A DNA stretch of 64,000 bases from Anaerolineae bacterium (GTDB taxonomy: Bacteria; Chloroflexota; Anaerolineae; Aggregatilineales; Phototrophicaceae). The notes beneath the pieces are model-generated. The model ran no database searches, had not been told where the DNA came from, and worked only from the letters and a program-made list of their open reading frames with translations. Location: positions 186,001 through 250,000 of the forward strand of contig JAJDZV010000009.1 in NCBI GenBank assembly GCA_022824465.1, read 5' to 3'. This document shows positions 61,205-64,000 of this stretch, one piece after another (position 1 is the stretch's first letter; each line of letters starts with the position of its first letter). The position numbers were made by a program, and so were the translations under genes.

Positions 61205-62118
61205 AGCCAGTGGCGGCGGCGGAAATAGAGCAGCATGAGCAGGGCGATGATGACCATGATGGCGGCTGTCAGCATAAAGGCGCGCGGGTCATCGGCAAAG
61301 GGCAGCGCGATGTTCATACCGTAGATGCTGGAGATGAGCGTGAGCGGCAGCATGATGACGGAGATGACGGTGAGGATGCGCATGACCTCGTTGATGCGGT
61401 AGCTGGCGAGCGTGTCGGCGGTATCAGCGAAGCTGTTGATGACCTCGAAGTTCTCCTCGGCGATGTCGCGCAGCTTGAAGAGGTGGTCGACAATATCGCC
61501 AAAGTACTCCTCCATGCGCTCGTGCAGGATGGGATGCTCGCAGGTTTCGAGCTGCTGGACGATGGGGATTTGCTGACGGATGATGCGGCGTAGGGAGATG
61601 ATATCGCGGCGCAGAAGGGCGATCTCCTGGATGACGCGCTTGGCGTCCGATTCAAAGAGCTTGTCTTCGATGGCGTGGACGCGGCGGTCGACCTTGTTGA
61701 GGATCGGGAAGATGTAGTCGACGAGTTGGTCGATGAGGCTGTAGAAGGCGTGGTTGGGGCCGCGGCCGAGCAGGCCATTGCGCTCGTTTTCATCGGCCTG
61801 ACAGCGCTCGAAGGCGTTGACGAGGGGCTTCAAGCTGCCGTTGTGGACGGTGACGACGAAGTCGCGAGTGAGGAAGATATCAACTTCGCTGGCGCGGGAG
61901 AGCTCGGTACGGGGGTCCCAAAGCGGGAAGTGCAAGACGACGAAGAGATAGGCGTCGTCCTGGTCGAGCTTGGGGCGTTCGATGGGGCTGCGGATGTCTT
62001 CCAGGTTGAGGGGGTGGAAGAAGGGGAAGCGGTGATGGAGCGCTTCGACATCGGCGGCGCTGGGGTGGACGATATCGATCCAGGTGAGATTGTCGTGGGT
62101 GATGGCGCGGGTGGTCAT
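61201..62118 (-). CDS. CorA-family magnesium/divalent cation transporter
   Basis: A 305-residue protein. A cytoplasmic funnel domain (LTWIDIVHPSAADVEALHHRFPFHP-like start, HFPLWDPR, DFVVTVHNG) and a long stalk helix (SLRRIIRQQIPIVQQL) lead to two C-terminal membrane helices. The pore signature YGMN is at 266-269, and the tail is RRRHWL. It is first in a three-gene minus-strand unit. The 161-nt gap upstream to the cytochrome gene shows no confident promoter for this gene. Confidence 0.94.
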   Translation of the reverse strand: MTTRAITHDNLTWIDIVHPSAADVEALHHRFPFFHPLNLEDIRSPIERPKLDQDDAYLFVVLHFPLWDPRTELSRASEVDIFLTRDFVVTVHNGSLKPLVNAFERCQADENERNGLLGRGPNHAFYSLIDQLVDYIFPILNKVDRRVHAIEDKLFESDAKRVIQEIALLRRDIISLRRIIRQQIPIVQQLETCEHPILHERMEEYFGDIVDHLFKLRDIAEENFEVINSFADTADTLASYRINEVMRILTVISVIMLPLTLISSIYGMNIALPFADDPRAFMLTAAIMVIIALLMLLYFRRRHWL

Positions 62119-62236
62119 AAGGCGATTCTACCCCCCTCAATCCCCGCGTCGCAATGGGGGAAGTTTAGCCGCAGGGGCGTGGAGACACGGCGCAGGCAAG
62201 ATGTAACCAATCCGTAATTCTACCGTTCGGGCTGTC

Positions 62237-62245
62237 TGGTAAACT
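62237..62245 (+). promoter_or_regulatory. Extended -10 element upstream of the cytochrome c gene
   Basis: TGGTAAACT (TG, one base, TAAACT), 35 nt before the ATG. The same GGTAAACTG string is upstream of the Fe-S oxidoreductase gene on the minus strand near 40262. Confidence 0.35.
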
Positions 62246-62279
62246 GCTTGGAGAATCCAGTGGTCGTGGAGAGCGGCGC

Positions 62280-62753
62280 ATGGCGAAACGAGAAACACAG
62301 CGGCATAAGCGCGCCCGCGCCTTGAAGCGGCGACAGCATCTCATTGCCGCTGCGGTCCTGGGGCTGGCGGCGCTGGGATTTATCGCGCTGCTGGCTTACG
62401 CCAACCGGCCGGCGGACGAGGGGCAAGCGGTCACGGTCGCGGTGCAGCCGGCCGACTTGTCACAGGAAGCTGTCGCGGGCGAATCGCTGTTCAAAGCCAA
62501 TTGCCAAGCTTGCCACGGCCCGAACGCCTCGGGCACGAAACTGGGGCCGCCCTTGATTCATGACATTTACAATCCGGGGCATCACTCGGACCTGGCCTTC
62601 TATCTGGCGGCGGCAAGCGGCGTGCGGCAGCATCACTGGCCTTACGGGGATATGCCACCCCAGCCGCAGGTATCGGAGGACGATGTTGGGCTGATTATTC
62701 GTTATATTCGGGAGTTGCAAGAGGCGAACGGGATTGTGTACAAGGCTTATTAG
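62280..62753 (+). CDS. Membrane-anchored cytochrome c
   Basis: A 157-residue protein with a very basic N-terminus, one membrane helix at about residues 21-41 that acts as an uncleaved anchor, and an extracytoplasmic class I cytochrome c domain. The heme site is CQACH (C75, C78, H79) and the axial Met is M125 in YGDMPPQP. SGTKLGPPLIHDIYNPGHHSDLAFYLAAASG lies between, and VGLIIRYIRELQEANGI is the closing helix. It probably carries electrons in respiration. No oxidase genes are adjacent. Confidence 0.92.
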   Translation: MAKRETQRHKRARALKRRQHLIAAAVLGLAALGFIALLAYANRPADEGQAVTVAVQPADLSQEAVAGESLFKANCQACHGPNASGTKLGPPLIHDIYNPGHHSDLAFYLAAASGVRQHHWPYGDMPPQPQVSEDDVGLIIRYIRELQEANGIVYKAY

Positions 62754-62778
62754 ATGTGGCGGGGGCGCGGGGGTGGTA

Positions 62779-62814
62779 TTTAGCGCAGAGACGCAGAGGG
62801 CGCAAAGGCAGGAG
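62779..62814. repeat. GCAGAGACGCAGAGGGCGCAAAG-like degenerate repeat
   Basis: Imperfect tandem units of the form GCAGAG / ACGCAGAG / GGCGCAAAG in the 143-nt gap after the cytochrome gene. Similar short strings occur dispersed in many environmental genomes. The base composition of the window falls from here to the right edge. Confidence 0.4.
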
Positions 62815-62896
62815 TTAGGATGTAAACACTCACCTTTAAGAAGCGACGATTTCTGATACACTCGGTTGCTGGTGAACAGGTTATCGGGAGTGTCGG

Positions 62897-64000
62897 ATGG
62901 TACAGCTAGATGAATCACAGAGAGCTTTCATTCAGGCTCCGGTTGACCAAAATATTAGGTTGTTGGCACCGGCAGGTTGTGGGAAGACGCTTTGCCTGTT
63001 ACACAGATGCAAGCATCTGGCAGAACATTCGGAAAGGCCGCAGCGCTTTCTGATCGTTACGTTTACACGTGCAGCACGCGATGAACTCCGCAGTAGGTTG
63101 AACGAGGACGCTGAGTTTGCCGAAATTCGCGATTATGTCGACATTAATACGCTTAATGCCTGGGGCTTCAGGCGAATAAAAAGCGCGACATTTAGTCCAA
63201 AGCTGATTACTACCAGGCAAGACTTTCATTTTACGATGCGCAACCAACTTCAGCCGGTATGGCGAAATCATGAGCACGTTAAGGGTGCAATTCAAAACAG
63301 TAATCGTTGGAAAAGCGCTAATGCGCCTCGTAATCTCATGAACATGATTGATTCGCTGAAGTCACTAGGATTCGACCATGTCAGACATACTACTAAAGAA
63401 GATTTCTTGCGCCATTGGACGGAACTCGAAAAACAAGGCCTTGCTTGGCGGTTGCAGGAGCAGATTGATCAACTCGTTAGATTTGACGTTCTCAGCGACT
63501 CGACGACAAATGCAGATGACTTCTATGACGCATTCTATCGTTTCTGGCTTGAGGCTACCGCCCGTCTTGTCGACGAGGCGACATTTACCTTAGAAGACCA
63601 GAAATACTTTGCGTTCCAAGACGAGCAGGCAAACGTTGACCTTAAAAGTTTCCTGTCAGGCGCAGCAGCTTACGACCACGTATTCGTTGACGAATTTCAG
63701 GACATCAATCCTCTCGATTTGGCTTTGGTGCGGGCCATTGTAGATCGCAGGCGCTCAACATTGACCATCGCTGGCGATGATGACCAGGCGATTTTTGAGT
63801 GGCGCGGCGCTACACCTGAATACATTCTGAAGCCGGCCGATTACTTTGCAATGCGATTTGTAACCCATCCATTAGCAATAAATTACCGCTCTCCCGCAAA
63901 CATTGTTGACCGGTCACAGATGTTAATCAAGCACAATCAACGCCGTGTTCCAAAGGAGATTAGTGCATTTGCATCGAATTCCGCGCGGATTGACATTCTT
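62897..64000 (+). CDS. UvrD/Rep-like superfamily I DNA helicase (partial, 3' end outside window)
   Basis: The frame is open from ATG 62897 to the right edge, 368 residues. GGGAG lies 7 nt before the ATG. Motifs in order: Q-like LDESQRAFI, Walker A APAGCGKT (24-31), motif Ia TFTRAARDELRSRL, motif II VDEFQDINPLD (about 263), motif III AGDDDQAIFEWRGA (about 290) and the start of motif IV NYRSPANIV. This establishes an active superfamily I ATPase core. The gene is clearly AT-richer than the cytochrome gene. It could be a housekeeping helicase or part of a defence system such as a nuclease-helicase pair. The next genes are needed to decide. Confidence 0.9.
   Translation, partial: MVQLDESQRAFIQAPVDQNIRLLAPAGCGKTLCLLHRCKHLAEHSERPQRFLIVTFTRAARDELRSRLNEDAEFAEIRDYVDINTLNAWGFRRIKSATFSPKLITTRQDFHFTMRNQLQPVWRNHEHVKGAIQNSNRWKSANAPRNLMNMIDSLKSLGFDHVRHTTKEDFLRHWTELEKQGLAWRLQEQIDQLVRFDVLSDSTTNADDFYDAFYRFWLEATARLVDEATFTLEDQKYFAFQDEQANVDLKSFLSGAAAYDHVFVDEFQDINPLDLALVRAIVDRRRSTLTIAGDDDQAIFEWRGATPEYILKPADYFAMRFVTHPLAINYRSPANIVDRSQMLIKHNQRRVPKEISAFASNSARIDIL

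Noticed and set aside
62460..62918. Minus-strand open frame with a Leu/Cys-rich segment
   Set aside because: It is antisense to the cytochrome c gene and runs over the GCAGAG-type repeat. This is a common artefact of that repeat.

Overview
The window is a high-GC bacterial chromosome segment with almost no non-coding space. Genes are packed with ATGA, TAATG and TAGTG junctions. The gene set suggests a Chloroflexota bacterium, perhaps Anaerolineae. It includes a division and cell wall (dcw) cluster without mraZ or murE/murF, an adenosylcobalamin-dependent class II ribonucleotide reductase, type III pantothenate kinase, GT39-type membrane proteins and a CCG-domain membrane Fe-S oxidoreductase. 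This placement is an inference from gene content and no search was run. There is no prophage, insertion sequence or CRISPR array. Two tRNA genes are present: Ser-CGA and Asn-GUU.

Layout. 0-4.3 kb (minus): a TetR-controlled unit holding a beta-oxidation multifunctional enzyme that runs off the left edge, an SDR and an AT-richer Mrr-type restriction endonuclease. 4.4-7.6 kb: a SerB-like phosphatase, a HAD phosphatase and a divergent SerA-like dehydrogenase. 7.6-8.3 kb: an intact minimal nucleotidyltransferase (MNT) coupled to a frameshifted HEPN gene. 8.3-10.2 kb: uvrC. 10.4-24.5 kb: the dcw cluster rsmH, ftsL-like, class B PBP, mraY, murD, ftsW, murG, murC, murB, ftsQ, ftsA, ftsZ, ending in a hairpin terminator. 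24.8-29.4 kb: class II RNR, a YdcF-like protein, an arginase-like protein and a Cys-rich small protein. 29.4-33 kb: infC-rpmI-rplT, an rRNA/tRNA methyltransferase and lpdA. 33-40.2 kb (minus): a methyltransferase, tandem GT39-like proteins, a GNAT and a membrane Fe-S oxidoreductase. 40.4-47 kb: DinB-like, hisS, malQ, GH13, an acidic unknown protein, tadA and tRNA-Ser. 47-56.6 kb: secreted, metabolic and GNAT genes, tRNA-Asn, an ADP-ribosylglycohydrolase, coaX, an M20 hydrolase and an EEP-family nuclease. 56.6-59.3 kb (minus): YdcF, two tandem Uma2 genes (one frameshifted) and a family-4-like UDG. 59.4-62.1 kb (minus): Nudix, RNase D and CorA. 62.3 kb to the end: a cytochrome c, then an AT-rich UvrD-like helicase cut by the right edge.

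How the genes fit together. The dcw genes supply late muropeptide synthesis (mraY, murG, murB-D) and the divisome (FtsZ, FtsA, FtsQ, FtsL, FtsW). The class B PBP beside FtsW has lost the key residues of all three transpeptidase motifs (SxxK to SxxQ, SxN to SxD, KTG to MPG), while FtsW keeps its catalytic Asp. The divisome therefore appears to use a SEDS polymerase with a pseudo-transpeptidase, and this is the most striking observation here. Second-tier observations are a family-4-like UDG lacking all four Fe-S cysteines, a SerA-like enzyme lacking the catalytic Arg, a decayed HEPN beside an intact MNT, and a Uma2 duplication that carried the 3' tail of the neighbouring UDG gene with it.
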